Shown here: in pieces, positions 7,693 to 15,883 of the stretch
How the letters are laid out: each line of letters starts with the position of its first letter
How positions within the stretch are numbered: position 1 is the stretch's first letter
Origin: Nitrospirota bacterium
GTDB taxonomy: Bacteria > UBA2233
Length of the DNA stretch: 64,000 nt
Direction of reading: 5' to 3'
Assembly (NCBI GenBank): GCA_011620345.1
Contig: WOZJ01000050.1
Span: 82,343-146,342, forward strand
Translations under genes and position numbers: made by a program
The notes under the pieces: generated by a model
Database searches by the model: none
The model's input: the letters and a program-made list of their open reading frames with translations, nothing else
Told to the model about the DNA's origin: nothing

Positions 7693-9554
7693 GCAACGAC
7701 TCCTTCAAAAACTTGGTGGACAAATTCTACGATCTCTTGCGCTCGTATAGGAACCCCTAGGACACGATTGAACGGGATGGTCTCGATCAAATACGTTGCC
7801 CGGAGGATTCTGGAGAGCTGGCCAAGGTTAATTTCGGGGACGATCACTTTTTTGAAGCGCTTGAGGACCTCGCCCAAGTTCCCAGGCAACGGGTTTAGGT
7901 AGCTCAAATGGACCTGGGCGACGGGAATGCCGCTACGGTTAAGCTCATCGACGCTCTGGGCGATCGCCCCGAACGTCGAACCCCACCCGACCAAAGCCAC
8001 CTCAGAGTCGGGGCTGCCTAGCACCTCGACGTCGGGAATGTCTTGCTGAACCCTGGCGATCTTCTCTTGCCTCGTAAGAACCATTTTCTCGTGATTGTCG
8101 GCATCGTAGCTTACGCATCCTGTCAAGGAGTCTTTTTCAAGGCCTCCAATTCGGTGTTCCAGGCCCGGCGTTCCGGGAATCGCCCACGGCCTTGCAAGGG
8201 TTTTCGGATCCCGCAGATAGGGGTAAAAGCCGTTCGGGTCCGTTCGTAACTGAACTTTTATCTCGGGAAGTTCGTTGGGGCTAGGGATGCGAAATGGCTC
8301 CGAGCCGTTTGCCAGGTAGCTGTCCGAGAGGACAATTACGGGGATCATGTACTTGGTGGCGATTCTGACAGCCTCGTATGCCATGTGGAAACAATCGGCC
8401 GAGTTCTTCGCGGCCAGGACGACGACTGGGGCCTCGCCATGCCGGCCGTAGATGGCCTGCATGAGGTCGGATTGCTCGGTCTTGGTCGGCAATCCTGTCG
8501 ATGGCCCACCCCTTTGGACGTCCACGATGACTAACGGGATCTCAAGCATGAGGGCAAGACCAAGCGCTTCTTGTTTGAGCGACAAGCCAGGACCGGAAGT
8601 GGACGTTGCAGCGATCATTCCAGCAAAGCTAGCCCCGATGGCCGAGCAAATACCCGCAATTTCATCTTCAGCCTGGAAGGTGACAACATTTAGGTGCTTT
8701 AGCTTGGCCAGCTCATGAAGAATTTCTGATGCGGGCGTGATCGGATAGCTGCCTAAAAACAGCTCAAGCCCGGCCTGCTTTGCAGCCGCGACAAGCCCGT
8801 AAGCAATGGCTTGATTGCCTGTTAAATTAGTGTACAACCCTGGGTTCATCCTTGCCCGAGGAATATCGTAGAGAGGGAAAGCGCTAAAAATTTCGGCGTT
8901 TTCTCCGTAACGATAGCCCGCCACAAGGGTCTTTTCGTTTGCCTCCATAATGGCAGGATTCTTGGCAAACTTCTTTTTGATCCAGTCGATCGTGGGCTCG
9001 ATTTTCCGGTTGAACATCCAAGAAATTAGGCCGAGCGCGAAGAAATTCTTGCAGCGCTCCGCTTGGGCCGGGGTTAAGCCTAGGTCGTTTACGGCAAGCT
9101 GGGTAAGCTTGGTGATCTCGACCTCGTAGAGGCGGTAGCTGGACTTGATACGGTCCAAGTCTTCCTTGGTCAAACCGGCCTTTTGGAGGTTACGCTCTGT
9201 AAGGCTCGAGGTGTTCAAAAGCACGATTCCGCCATCTTTGAGCCCCTTGAGGCCTACTTTGAGGGCTGCGGGGTTCATGGCGACGAGGACGTCTGGGTTG
9301 TCTCCTGGCGTGTAAACATCGGATGCCCCGATCTGGAGCTGAAACCCGCTTACGCCGTTCAGGGTTCCAATCGGGGCCCGGATTTCTGCGGGATAATCTG
9401 GAAAGGTGGCTAGGTCGTTTCCCATCCAGGCGGCTTCCGTTGCAAAAAGGTTCCCTATCAGCTGCATGCCGTCGCCGGAGTCGCCCGCAAAGCGTACGGT
9501 AACTTTGTTGACAATCGTGCGTTCTTGGCTTGCAAGGCCCGAATCGGATGGCAT
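7689..9554 (-). CDS. korA: 2-oxoglutarate:ferredoxin oxidoreductase, alpha subunit with fused gamma domain
   Basis: The 621-residue protein joins a gamma domain (about residues 15-190, beginning VRFAGDSGDGMQLIGNLFA) to the pyrimidine-binding alpha domain (about 200-430, with FLGSYPITPASEILHEL and AEDEIAGICSAIGASFAG) and the C-terminal domain II. This fused arrangement is that of KorA from Mycobacterium and many anaerobes. The ATG at 9554 is preferred because AGGAGCGAT precedes it; the frame extends 16 codons further up into a hairpin. It is the first gene of a two-gene operon with korB. Confidence 0.88.
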   Translation of the reverse strand: MPSDSGLASQERTIVNKVTVRFAGDSGDGMQLIGNLFATEAAWMGNDLATFPDYPAEIRAPIGTLNGVSGFQLQIGASDVYTPGDNPDVLVAMNPAALKVGLKGLKDGGIVLLNTSSLTERNLQKAGLTKEDLDRIKSSYRLYEVEITKLTQLAVNDLGLTPAQAERCKNFFALGLISWMFNRKIEPTIDWIKKKFAKNPAIMEANEKTLVAGYRYGENAEIFSAFPLYDIPRARMNPGLYTNLTGNQAIAYGLVAAAKQAGLELFLGSYPITPASEILHELAKLKHLNVVTFQAEDEIAGICSAIGASFAGMIAATSTSGPGLSLKQEALGLALMLEIPLVIVDVQRGGPSTGLPTKTEQSDLMQAIYGRHGEAPVVVLAAKNSADCFHMAYEAVRIATKYMIPVIVLSDSYLANGSEPFRIPSPNELPEIKVQLRTDPNGFYPYLRDPKTLARPWAIPGTPGLEHRIGGLEKDSLTGCVSYDADNHEKMVLTRQEKIARVQQDIPDVEVLGSPDSEVALVGWGSTFGAIAQSVDELNRSGIPVAQVHLSYLNPLPGNLGEVLKRFKKVIVPEINLGQLSRILRATYLIETIPFNRVLGVPIRAQEIVEFVHQVFEGVVA

Positions 9555-9600
9555 ATCGCTCCTCCTTAAAGGATTGAGGCGGGAAGCCCGCTTATGAGAC

Positions 9601-9628
9601 AAGGAGCGGCCTCCATAGGCCGCTCCTT
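9601..9628. other. Perfect 12-base-pair hairpin in the korA leader
   Basis: AAGGAGCGGCCT and its exact complement flank a CCAT loop. On the plus strand a TCTATT run follows, but no plus-strand gene ends here. On the minus strand it sits between the korA -10 element and the start codon, and the upstream KorDABC operon must read through or stop here. It could be a terminator for that operon or an RNA structure in the korA leader. Confidence 0.55.
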
Positions 9629-9631
9629 TCT

Positions 9632-9637
9632 ATTATA
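9632..9637 (-). promoter_or_regulatory. Candidate -10 element of korA
   Basis: A perfect TATAAT reads on the minus strand, 78 bases before the korA ATG. The -35 position holds only a T-rich run (CTTTTT), so an activator may be needed. Confidence 0.35.
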
Positions 9638-9761
9638 CAACCAAACGCACGGAAAAAAAGAGTATCGACACCTCTTACGGAAGGATTGGCCGCAAATCGC
9701 TGCCTTTTTGTTTCTTTTCTAAAATGCCAGCCAGACTTGCTTTGCGGCGAGGTGGCACGAT

Positions 9762-10316
9762 TTAGTTCGCCACGTAGCGTTCGAGCCCGTAGGTGTATCC
9801 CATCTCGAACGCCTTGAGGTTTAGAGCCTCCGTCCCTTTGGGGACTGAGCTTTCCACCGCCTGCTTCATCGCATCCTTCGAGACAATACCTGTGGTTGCA
9901 GTGAGAAACCCTAGCATGACGATATTCGTGACCATCCTGCGGCCGGCCTCCTCGGCTAGCCGGGTTGCTGGAATGGCGAACGTTCGTAGTGCGGGTAAGG
10001 CTTTTTCAAGCTTGACGAGCTCTTCTTCGATTAGGAGCGTTCCTTCGGGCTTGAGAGAGCTGGCGTATACATTATAGGCCTCCTGCGACATGGCTACGAG
10101 AATGTCTGCTTGTGTCGTGTAAGGATAGAGAACCTTCCCCTCTTCGAGCACAACCTGGGCACTACAAGCGCCTCCCCTGGCCTCAGGTCCAAAGCTCTGC
10201 GTCATGGCGGCTTCTTTCCCCTCGAACAGGGCCCAGGCCTTTCCTAAGATGATGCCCATCAAGATGACGCCCTGACCGCCGAACCCAGCAATCCGTATTT
10301 CGATGCGTTTATCCAT
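9762..10316 (-). CDS. korC: 2-oxoacid:ferredoxin oxidoreductase, gamma subunit
   Basis: The 184-residue protein begins IRIAGFGGQGVILMGIILGKA, the glycine-rich start of the gamma domain, and contains FGPEARGGACSAQVV near residue 42. It is the separate gamma subunit of a four-subunit enzyme and helps bind coenzyme A. It is the last gene of the minus-strand run ferredoxin, alpha, beta, gamma, all spaced by overlaps or 3 bases. The order matches KorDABC 2-oxoglutarate enzymes and VorDABC branched-chain enzymes. Confidence 0.87.
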   Translation of the reverse strand: MDKRIEIRIAGFGGQGVILMGIILGKAWALFEGKEAAMTQSFGPEARGGACSAQVVLEEGKVLYPYTTQADILVAMSQEAYNVYASSLKPEGTLLIEEELVKLEKALPALRTFAIPATRLAEEAGRRMVTNIVMLGFLTATTGIVSKDAMKQAVESSVPKGTEALNLKAFEMGYTYGLERYVAN

Positions 10317-10319
10317 TGC

Positions 10320-11201
10320 CTATGCCCCCGCGACTGCTTGTTTTCCGCCCTTTAGCAGGCCTGCGTAGTGCTCTTGGTAGGCGTCGTAGTACTCCTTTTT
10401 CTCGATGTCGAGAAACTTGCCGATCGTGACCTTGTCCTGGTGTCGAAGGTCTATGCCGACATCTTTGGTATCGGCCCCGTTTTGTATCACGCAGTGCTCC
10501 TTGTAGTATTTCAGCTCTTCGACGGCCCCGCCAAGGCGATTGCGTCTTAAGTAAATTGTGGGGCAGGGGGCAAGGATTTCCACGAACGAAAACCCTTTTT
10601 TCTGAAGTGCTTCCAGTATGGCCTTTTTGGTCTGGACGACGTGGTAGGCAGTCCACCTGGCCACGTAAACGGCCCCGGAAGAAGCGGCGAGGTGGGGGAG
10701 GTTGAACGGCTCCTCAAACACGCCATACGGGGCAGTCGTTTCTATGCTTTCTTTTGGGGCCGTCGGTGTTGCTTGGCCTCCCGTCATCGCGTAGGTGAAG
10801 TTGTTTACCAGGATGACCGTGAGGTCAAGGTTGCGTCTTGCCGCGTGGATAAAGTGGTTCCCCCCGATACCGGCGAGGTCGCCGTCGCCGGAGTACACGA
10901 CGACATGGAGTTTTGGGTTGGAGAGCTTAAGCCCCGTTGCGAACGGGATGGCCCTGCCGTGGGTTGTGTGGAACGAATCGAGCTTCAGGTAACCCGCAAC
11001 CCGGCCCGTGCATCCTATCCCTGAGACGATGGCAAGCTCATCGAGCGGGATACCGCAGTCCATGACCGCCCTGGCAAAGCAGTTGACGGTCGTCCCGATG
11101 CCGCAACCAGGACACCAGATATGAGGCATGCGTTCCGTCCGTAAGAAGGGAACAACCGGGTTGAGCGGTAGAGTGCATTCGGTGGAATCGTTCGAATTCA
11201 T
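10320..11201 (-). CDS. korB: 2-oxoacid:ferredoxin oxidoreductase, beta subunit (four-subunit type)
   Basis: The 293-residue thiamine-diphosphate subunit has cluster cysteines in WCPGCGIG (30 and 33) and SGIGC (64), and the cofactor motif SGDGDLAGIGGNHFIHAARRN from residue 104. TTHGRAIPFATG is also typical. Its sequence is clearly different from the other beta subunit at 6667-7692, so the two are not recent duplicates. It overlaps the alpha subunit gene by 4 bases. Substrate is most likely 2-oxoglutarate or a branched-chain 2-oxoacid. Confidence 0.88.
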   Translation of the reverse strand: MNSNDSTECTLPLNPVVPFLRTERMPHIWCPGCGIGTTVNCFARAVMDCGIPLDELAIVSGIGCTGRVAGYLKLDSFHTTHGRAIPFATGLKLSNPKLHVVVYSGDGDLAGIGGNHFIHAARRNLDLTVILVNNFTYAMTGGQATPTAPKESIETTAPYGVFEEPFNLPHLAASSGAVYVARWTAYHVVQTKKAILEALQKKGFSFVEILAPCPTIYLRRNRLGGAVEELKYYKEHCVIQNGADTKDVGIDLRHQDKVTIGKFLDIEKKEYYDAYQEHYAGLLKGGKQAVAGA

Positions 11202-12379
11202 GAAAGGGCCTCCTTGATCGCATGAAAAATATCTTGAGGGTCATGAACGCCACCGCCCGGATGACCTACTGGAACGACCGGGCAACGCCCCTGGACGGCG
11301 CGCTCGACTTCGTTGGCCACCTGGCCTCGCAGGTTAAGTTCGGGGACGACGATTGCCCGAACCCGCGTAGCGAGCTCCTGGATGCGCTGGCCGGGGAAAG
11401 GCCATACCGTGATTAACCGAAAGAGGCCCGCTTGAATGCCATCTTGCTTGGCGAGTTCTATCGCCTTTAGTGCCACGCGCGCGGAAATTCCGTAGGAAAT
11501 CACCGCGACTTCCGCGCCTTGAAGGTTGCGCTCTTCCCACTTCCATATTTTTGGGGCGTTTCGTTGGATCTTTTCGATAAGCCTTACGACGAGCTGTCTT
11601 TGGGTTGCAAGGGTGGTAGATGGGTAGCCTCGTTCGTCGTGCGTTAAGCCGGTTACGTGGAACCGGTAGCCGTCTCCCGCCTTGACCATTTCGGGAACGA
11701 GGTCCTCTCCGGGGGCGTAAGGGAGGAATTCTTCCGGGGGCTTTTTCGTAAAGCGCCGCCCGAGCACAGAAATTTCCCTTGCATCCGGAATGACAAGCTT
11801 CTCTGTCATGTGGCCGACACACTCGTCCATCATGAAAAACACGGGAACCCGGTAGGCTTCTGCAAGGTTAAAAGCCTCGATCATGAAATCAAAGCATTCC
11901 TGGACGCTTGAAGGACAGAGCGCGATCGCTTCGTAATCCCCGTGCGATCCAAAGCGGCACTGAAGCATGTCGCCTTGAGCGGGAAGCGTTGGAAGGCCGG
12001 TCGATGGGCCTGCGCGCTGGACATCGACAAAAACACATGGAGTCTCCGTCATGGCGGCGTACCCCGTATGCTCCATCATGAGCGAAAACCCAGGGCCTGA
12101 GGTGACCGTCATGGCCTTGAGTCCTCCCCAAACCGCACCTTGCAGGCAGATGCTCGATGCGATCTCGTCTTCCATTTGGATGAACATGGCGCCTACGTGT
12201 GGCGCCCGTTCGGCGAAGCGTTCGACGATCTCGGTCGAGGGTGTGATTGGATAGCCAGCGGCAAACCGACAACCGGCAGCGATCGCACCTTCGCAGGCAG
12301 CGTGGTTGCCATCCATAAAATGAGTGCCCGAAAGAACTGCCTCGGGCTCGGCATGCTGGTAGAGAAGCTCAGCCATCAA
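11198..12379 (-). CDS. korA: 2-oxoacid:ferredoxin oxidoreductase, alpha subunit (four-subunit type)
   Basis: The 393-residue subunit shows DGNHAACEGAIAAGCRFAAG, the YPITPSTEIVERFAE motif near residue 40, and QMEDEIASSICLQGAVWGG, all hallmarks of the alpha chain that closes over thiamine diphosphate. SGPGFSLMMEHTGYA follows. Domain II is present to the end. Its start overlaps the ferredoxin-like subunit by 4 bases and its end overlaps the beta gene by 4 bases, so translation of the three is coupled. Confidence 0.88.
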   Translation of the reverse strand: MMAELLYQHAEPEAVLSGTHFMDGNHAACEGAIAAGCRFAAGYPITPSTEIVERFAERAPHVGAMFIQMEDEIASSICLQGAVWGGLKAMTVTSGPGFSLMMEHTGYAAMTETPCVFVDVQRAGPSTGLPTLPAQGDMLQCRFGSHGDYEAIALCPSSVQECFDFMIEAFNLAEAYRVPVFFMMDECVGHMTEKLVIPDAREISVLGRRFTKKPPEEFLPYAPGEDLVPEMVKAGDGYRFHVTGLTHDERGYPSTTLATQRQLVVRLIEKIQRNAPKIWKWEERNLQGAEVAVISYGISARVALKAIELAKQDGIQAGLFRLITVWPFPGQRIQELATRVRAIVVPELNLRGQVANEVERAVQGRCPVVPVGHPGGGVHDPQDIFHAIKEALS

Positions 12380-12621
12380 GACGCCTCCTTCATTTCACGC
12401 TTGAACGCGTAGATGGCAAAATCGGGACAGTACATGCCGCACAGATCGCACCCCGAACACTTTTCCGGATCTTTGAGCTCCGGGAAGTGGTAACCCTTTT
12501 GGTTGAAGGCGTCTGACATGGAAAGGACATGAACAGGACAGAATTCAACGCAAACGGTGCAACCTTTGCACCGTTCCTGGGTGATCATGACCACCCCTTC
12601 GAAGCGCCTTTTGCGCTGCAC
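12376..12621 (-). CDS. korD: 2-oxoacid:ferredoxin oxidoreductase, ferredoxin-like delta subunit
   Basis: This 81-residue protein carries two 4Fe-4S motifs, CKGCTVCVEFCP near residue 18 and CSGCDLCGMYCP near residue 54. It moves electrons from the catalytic subunits to free ferredoxin. It is the first gene of the KorDABC operon. The GTG at 12621 has a GGGGGAA site upstream and gives the usual short lead before the first cysteine motif; an ATG eleven codons later, also with a ribosome site, is possible. Confidence 0.87.
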   Translation of the reverse strand: MQRKRRFEGVVMITQERCKGCTVCVEFCPVHVLSMSDAFNQKGYHFPELKDPEKCSGCDLCGMYCPDFAIYAFKREMKEAS

Positions 12622-12665
12622 GGTATTCCCCCTTACGTTATGGATGTTTTGTGGATAACCTGTTT

Positions 12666-12694
12666 AGTATACTCCATGGCGCATGGAACGCCAA
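12666..12694 (-). promoter_or_regulatory. Promoter of the KorDABC operon
   Basis: On the minus strand TTGGCG (12694-12689) and TATACT (12671-12666) are separated by exactly 17 bases, about 45 bases before the ferredoxin subunit start. Confidence 0.65.
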
Positions 12695-12711
12695 ACGGTA
12701 GAATGACCCGT

Positions 12712-13338
12712 TTAAAACGGCATACGTTCTTGGGAGGCCTTTTTTGCTGAGCGTCGTCGCTTGATCAAGAAAACGGCAAGGCTCGCGATTGCCGCGCCCA
12801 CAAGCCCAAGTCCTGCCGATAGACTTAGATAGGCCTGAAAAGCTTCGTAAGAGCGGTAGAAGAAATACCCCATGAACGTGAGCGATGTTGCCCAAAGGAG
12901 GGCGCTGGCTAGCTCTACGACAAAGAACGCCGCTGCAGCCATGTGAAACATCCCGGCAAGCAGCGGTACGATGCACCGGAGCGGCCCGATGAATTTACCT
13001 AGAACAAGCGCCCAGACGCCGTAACGCGCGATGAAACGCTTGCCCATCTCGAAGGATTCGGGCCTTAGACTAGCCCTTTTGAGCAGCCAAGAGCTTTTCC
13101 TTCCGACAAAGAAGCTAAACGTATCCCCCAAGAAGGCCCCCAGGCTTGCGACGAGAATCAGCCAGATGGGGCTGAACGCGCCGTGGAACGCCAGGAACCC
13201 AGCGACGACGAGCAAGACCGTTCCCGGAAAGGCGAGGCTCACGAACGCGAGCGATTCGGCAAACGAGAATGCGAACACGGCCAGATAACCTAGGTCTTGG
13301 TGGGCGCTTAGCCATTGGGTCAGCCCAGCAATCGTCAC
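12712..13338 (-). CDS. DedA-family (VTT domain) membrane protein
   Basis: The 208-residue integral membrane protein has several hydrophobic spans and the DedA core: GAFLGDTFSFFVGRK near residue 75 and GKFIGPLRCIVPLLAGM near residue 110, with the conserved Arg and Pro. DedA proteins act in the inner membrane in lipid scrambling, undecaprenyl-phosphate recycling or proton-driven transport. The GTG at 13338 is chosen: it overlaps the previous stop as GTGA and AAGG lies 7 bases upstream; a TTG at 13353 is less likely. A KRRRSAKKASQ tail ends the protein on the cytoplasmic side. Confidence 0.88.
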   Translation of the reverse strand: MTIAGLTQWLSAHQDLGYLAVFAFSFAESLAFVSLAFPGTVLLVVAGFLAFHGAFSPIWLILVASLGAFLGDTFSFFVGRKSSWLLKRASLRPESFEMGKRFIARYGVWALVLGKFIGPLRCIVPLLAGMFHMAAAAFFVVELASALLWATSLTFMGYFFYRSYEAFQAYLSLSAGLGLVGAAIASLAVFLIKRRRSAKKASQERMPF

Positions 13339-14156
13339 GGCGTAACCTTCCAATCCTTGACCATCCTAGAATGGGCAGAGCAAAGAGGAATGTCCTGCGA
13401 AAGGCCTGCGTTTTGGGCCTCATCAGGCCCGTAAAGGGCGATCAACTCATGGTGCCAATGCGCGTTGTGCAAGCTGCACCTTGCATCGTCACAAAACGCG
13501 TTGCCCGTTCGTAAATACGCAAGCGCTTGAAGCGCAAGCCCGGCAACGACCCGAGGCAGCCTTGAATCCCCATGATCGATGAACAGGGCCTTGAAGGCTC
13601 TATTGAGGCCGGCCGGGTCCAACCCGGATCGCTTCAAGAGGTAGTATTCCCTTGGCTTTGCAGGGGCAAGAACGATGCCTGGAATCGAGATGAGCGCCGG
13701 GAAGCCTAAGACATTCATCCGCAAATGGTAACGGCGGTCCGAAGGTTCGAACGTTGCCAGCAAGTCGGGCAAAAGCACTACAGGAAGGCTTGATAGGCGG
13801 GAAAAACCGGCTTGCTTCAGCAATGGCCGCAGAAAAACTTGAAGCAAGGCCCCCTCGTAAGGAATGCCGTAAGGTTTTTTTTCCGGGCTGGTCAAAAACC
13901 GGCCTTCAAAGGCGACCTCTGCCGGGAAGGGTTCTACGCTTTCGTTAGGGCCTACCTTGGCCGTAAGCTCTTTGATTCGCAGCTTGGCGAGCATCCCCGC
14001 GAGCGTTTCTTTGTCGGCGTTTTTTTCTTCCAAGATAACGCGGTATACATAGGGCGCGAAAGCGGGGAGGGGAGAGCCCGTTTCCTCGATGGAGGCCTTT
14101 AGCTTACGGGCTTCTCCCCCTAGGAGCTCTTCGGCCCCTAATACGACCCAGTCCAT
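13335..14156 (-). CDS. Uncharacterised protein with a C-terminal Cys/His cluster
   Basis: I do not recognise this 273-residue protein with confidence. It has no signal peptide or membrane span. The N-terminal two thirds are mixed alpha/beta. The C-terminus holds a dense set of possible metal ligands: NAFCDDARCSLHNAHWHHEL (Cys 222 and 227, His 230, 233, 235 and 236) and PLCSAHSRM (Cys 259, His 262). The pattern recalls poorly described putative metallopeptidases of archaea and deltaproteobacteria (the DUF6775 type), but I cannot confirm that. The gene sits 19 bases after thi4 and overlaps dedA by 4 bases, so the three are probably one transcript. Confidence 0.7.
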   Translation of the reverse strand: MDWVVLGAEELLGGEARKLKASIEETGSPLPAFAPYVYRVILEEKNADKETLAGMLAKLRIKELTAKVGPNESVEPFPAEVAFEGRFLTSPEKKPYGIPYEGALLQVFLRPLLKQAGFSRLSSLPVVLLPDLLATFEPSDRRYHLRMNVLGFPALISIPGIVLAPAKPREYYLLKRSGLDPAGLNRAFKALFIDHGDSRLPRVVAGLALQALAYLRTGNAFCDDARCSLHNAHWHHELIALYGPDEAQNAGLSQDIPLCSAHSRMVKDWKVTP

Positions 14157-14175
14157 GGCCGCTTCTTGTTTCTCG

Positions 14176-14973
14176 CTAACGCCCTATTTTTAGGCTTTCC
14201 AGGATTGTCTCGGCCACGCGCTTGCCAGAAAGAAGCATACCCGAGAACGTCGGCCCCATTCTTGGGATTCCATACGTCGTCGTTACGGACATGCCGCAGA
14301 CGAAAAGCCCCGGGTAGACCTCCCCCGTGTGTTCGACAACAAGGTCCTCGGAGGCCTCGACCCACATGGAGCCGTGCCCTGGCACCTTGAGCAACCCCTT
14401 GGATTCGAGCATCTTGACAACGAGGGCATCATGACCCGTCGCGTCCACGACGATTTTCGTTTCCAGGGCGATTGGGTCCACGCAGGTGATTTCTCTCGGT
14501 AGCGCCCTGACAGGCGTCCAGTTGACGACCACGCCCTGAACACGGTTGTCTCTAAGGACGACGTCATCGAAGATCGTCATGTTTGCAAACTTGACCCCAG
14601 CATCGCAGGCGGATGCGATGAGTTTTGAGCATGCGTGAGGCCCGTCGGCTACGAAAAGACCCTCTTGAGCCTTTTCGTAGGGCACGCCGATCTCATCGAG
14701 CACTTTCTCGCCCGGAGCACGGAACGTCACCTTGTTTAGCAGGTATCCCCCGATCCAGAACCCGCCGCCCAGATAGTTGTTCCGCTCGACGATGAGCGTT
14801 TTTAACCCTTGCCTTGCAAGGTCCCTCCCGGCTATCAGCCCGCTCGGGCCGGCACCAACGATGATGCAGTCAGACTCTACATACTCGACGAACTGCTTGG
14901 CAAAGGTATTGACGATAGCCCTGGTGATTTCCTTTTCCCCTACGGGGGCAAACAAACGACCCTCTTGCGCCAC
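14176..14973 (-). CDS. thi4: Sulfide-dependent adenosine diphosphate thiazole synthase
   Basis: Thi4 builds the thiazole half of thiamine from NAD, glycine and sulfur. The 265 residues show the FAD/NAD-like fold: [19 protein letters not shown] at residue 35, [24 protein letters not shown] near 178 and the closing [21 protein letters not shown]. Yeast Thi4 gives up its own sulfur from a Cys eight residues after the His of TGHDG; here that place (189) is Leu, so the enzyme should use free sulfide, as archaeal and anaerobe Thi4 do. A GGGAG site precedes the GTG start. A ThiF/MoeB-like gene lies 66 bases upstream. Older labels such as ribulose-1,5-biphosphate synthetase refer to this family. Confidence 0.88.
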   Translation of the reverse strand: MAQEGRLFAPVGEKEITRAIVNTFAKQFVEYVESDCIIVGAGPSGLIAGRDLARQGLKTLIVERNNYLGGGFWIGGYLLNKVTFRAPGEKVLDEIGVPYEKAQEGLFVADGPHACSKLIASACDAGVKFANMTIFDDVVLRDNRVQGVVVNWTPVRALPREITCVDPIALETKIVVDATGHDALVVKMLESKGLLKVPGHGSMWVEASEDLVVEHTGEVYPGLFVCGMSVTTTYGIPRMGPTFSGMLLSGKRVAETILESLKIGR

Positions 14974-15039
14974 TACGCACTCCCAAAGATTTAATTTAAG
15001 GATTTGCTAAAACACCTCTTCCATTTTATCCTGCCGGGA

Positions 15040-15777
15040 TTAGCCCTGGCAAGCGATACAACCGGCCAGTTTTACAACACGGATCCGGGTGCATTCGAGC
15101 GAAAGCGTTCGGATAAAATGAATGCTCCCTGCCGTTGAAGAAGGGAGGCCCAGTAGCCATTTAAGAGCCTCGAGCGCTTGAAGGACCCCGAGAAGCCCCG
15201 GCGTAGTTCCGATCACCGGGAAAGGGCTCGAGGCGGCGGGCGGCCTGCGTTTTCCCAGATAGCAGGCATAGCAGGCCGTTTTTCCTGGGACGAACAGGCC
15301 GACCTCGCCGTCAAACCCGTGGACGGCGGCATGAACGAAAGGGATGCGAGCTCTGAAGCAGGCCTCGTTAAGAAGGATCCGAGATGGAAGGTTGTCTAGG
15401 CAATCTAGCGCGATATCGATGTCGCAAAGCAGGCGTTCTGCGCTTTGGGAATGAAATTCTTCCTGAAATGCCTCGATCGCCACCGCAGGGTTGGCTTTGG
15501 TTAGCTTGTCTTTTGCCGATTCGACCTTCGGCCTTCCTATGTCGGAAGACGTATGGAGGGTTTGCCGGTTCAAGTTGGAAGCCTCCACCCGGTCGCGGTC
15601 GATCAGCCGAAGCTTGCCGATTCCGGCGTAAGCCAAGTACGTTGCGGCCGGGCTCCCCAACCCGCCCACGCCGATGAGGGCTACCGAGGCGTTCTTCAGG
15701 CGTTCCTGGCCTTCTTCCTGAACCTCGGGCAGGAGCAATTGCCGCTGGTAGCGTTCATGCTCCTGCTCGGTCAGCAT
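15040..15777 (-). CDS. ThiF/MoeB/HesA-family adenylyltransferase
   Basis: The 245-residue E1-like enzyme activates the C-terminal glycine of a small sulfur carrier (ThiS or MoaD) with ATP. It has the nucleotide motif GVGGLGSPAATYLAYAG near residue 36, the DRDRVEASNLNRQ stretch with the Arg finger, and two CxxC pairs (CYACYL near 168 and CIAC at the end) for a structural zinc. Either thiamine or molybdopterin use is possible: thi4 is next to it, moaC and mobA are in the window, yet Thi4 itself needs no ThiS. No sulfur-carrier gene is adjacent. The ATG at 15777 has GGAAAG upstream. Confidence 0.88.
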   Translation of the reverse strand: MLTEQEHERYQRQLLLPEVQEEGQERLKNASVALIGVGGLGSPAATYLAYAGIGKLRLIDRDRVEASNLNRQTLHTSSDIGRPKVESAKDKLTKANPAVAIEAFQEEFHSQSAERLLCDIDIALDCLDNLPSRILLNEACFRARIPFVHAAVHGFDGEVGLFVPGKTACYACYLGKRRPPAASSPFPVIGTTPGLLGVLQALEALKWLLGLPSSTAGSIHFIRTLSLECTRIRVVKLAGCIACQG

Positions 15778-15883
15778 CTTTCCAATTCCTGGTCATCAAA
15801 TAACATAAGCGAGCGCCGTCGGTCGTGTACTTACATCTCAATTCTAGAGGCAGAAGCATCCTTCGGGCAAGGCCGCGGCCCTG

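Noticed and set aside
7258-7902. Long plus-strand frame opposite korB and korA
   Set aside because: Antisense shadow of well-supported genes; Arg/Pro/His-rich composition.
14974-15883. Possible thiamine riboswitch near thi4 and the ThiF-like gene
   Set aside because: I looked for the CUGAGA-type conserved core upstream of both genes and did not find it.
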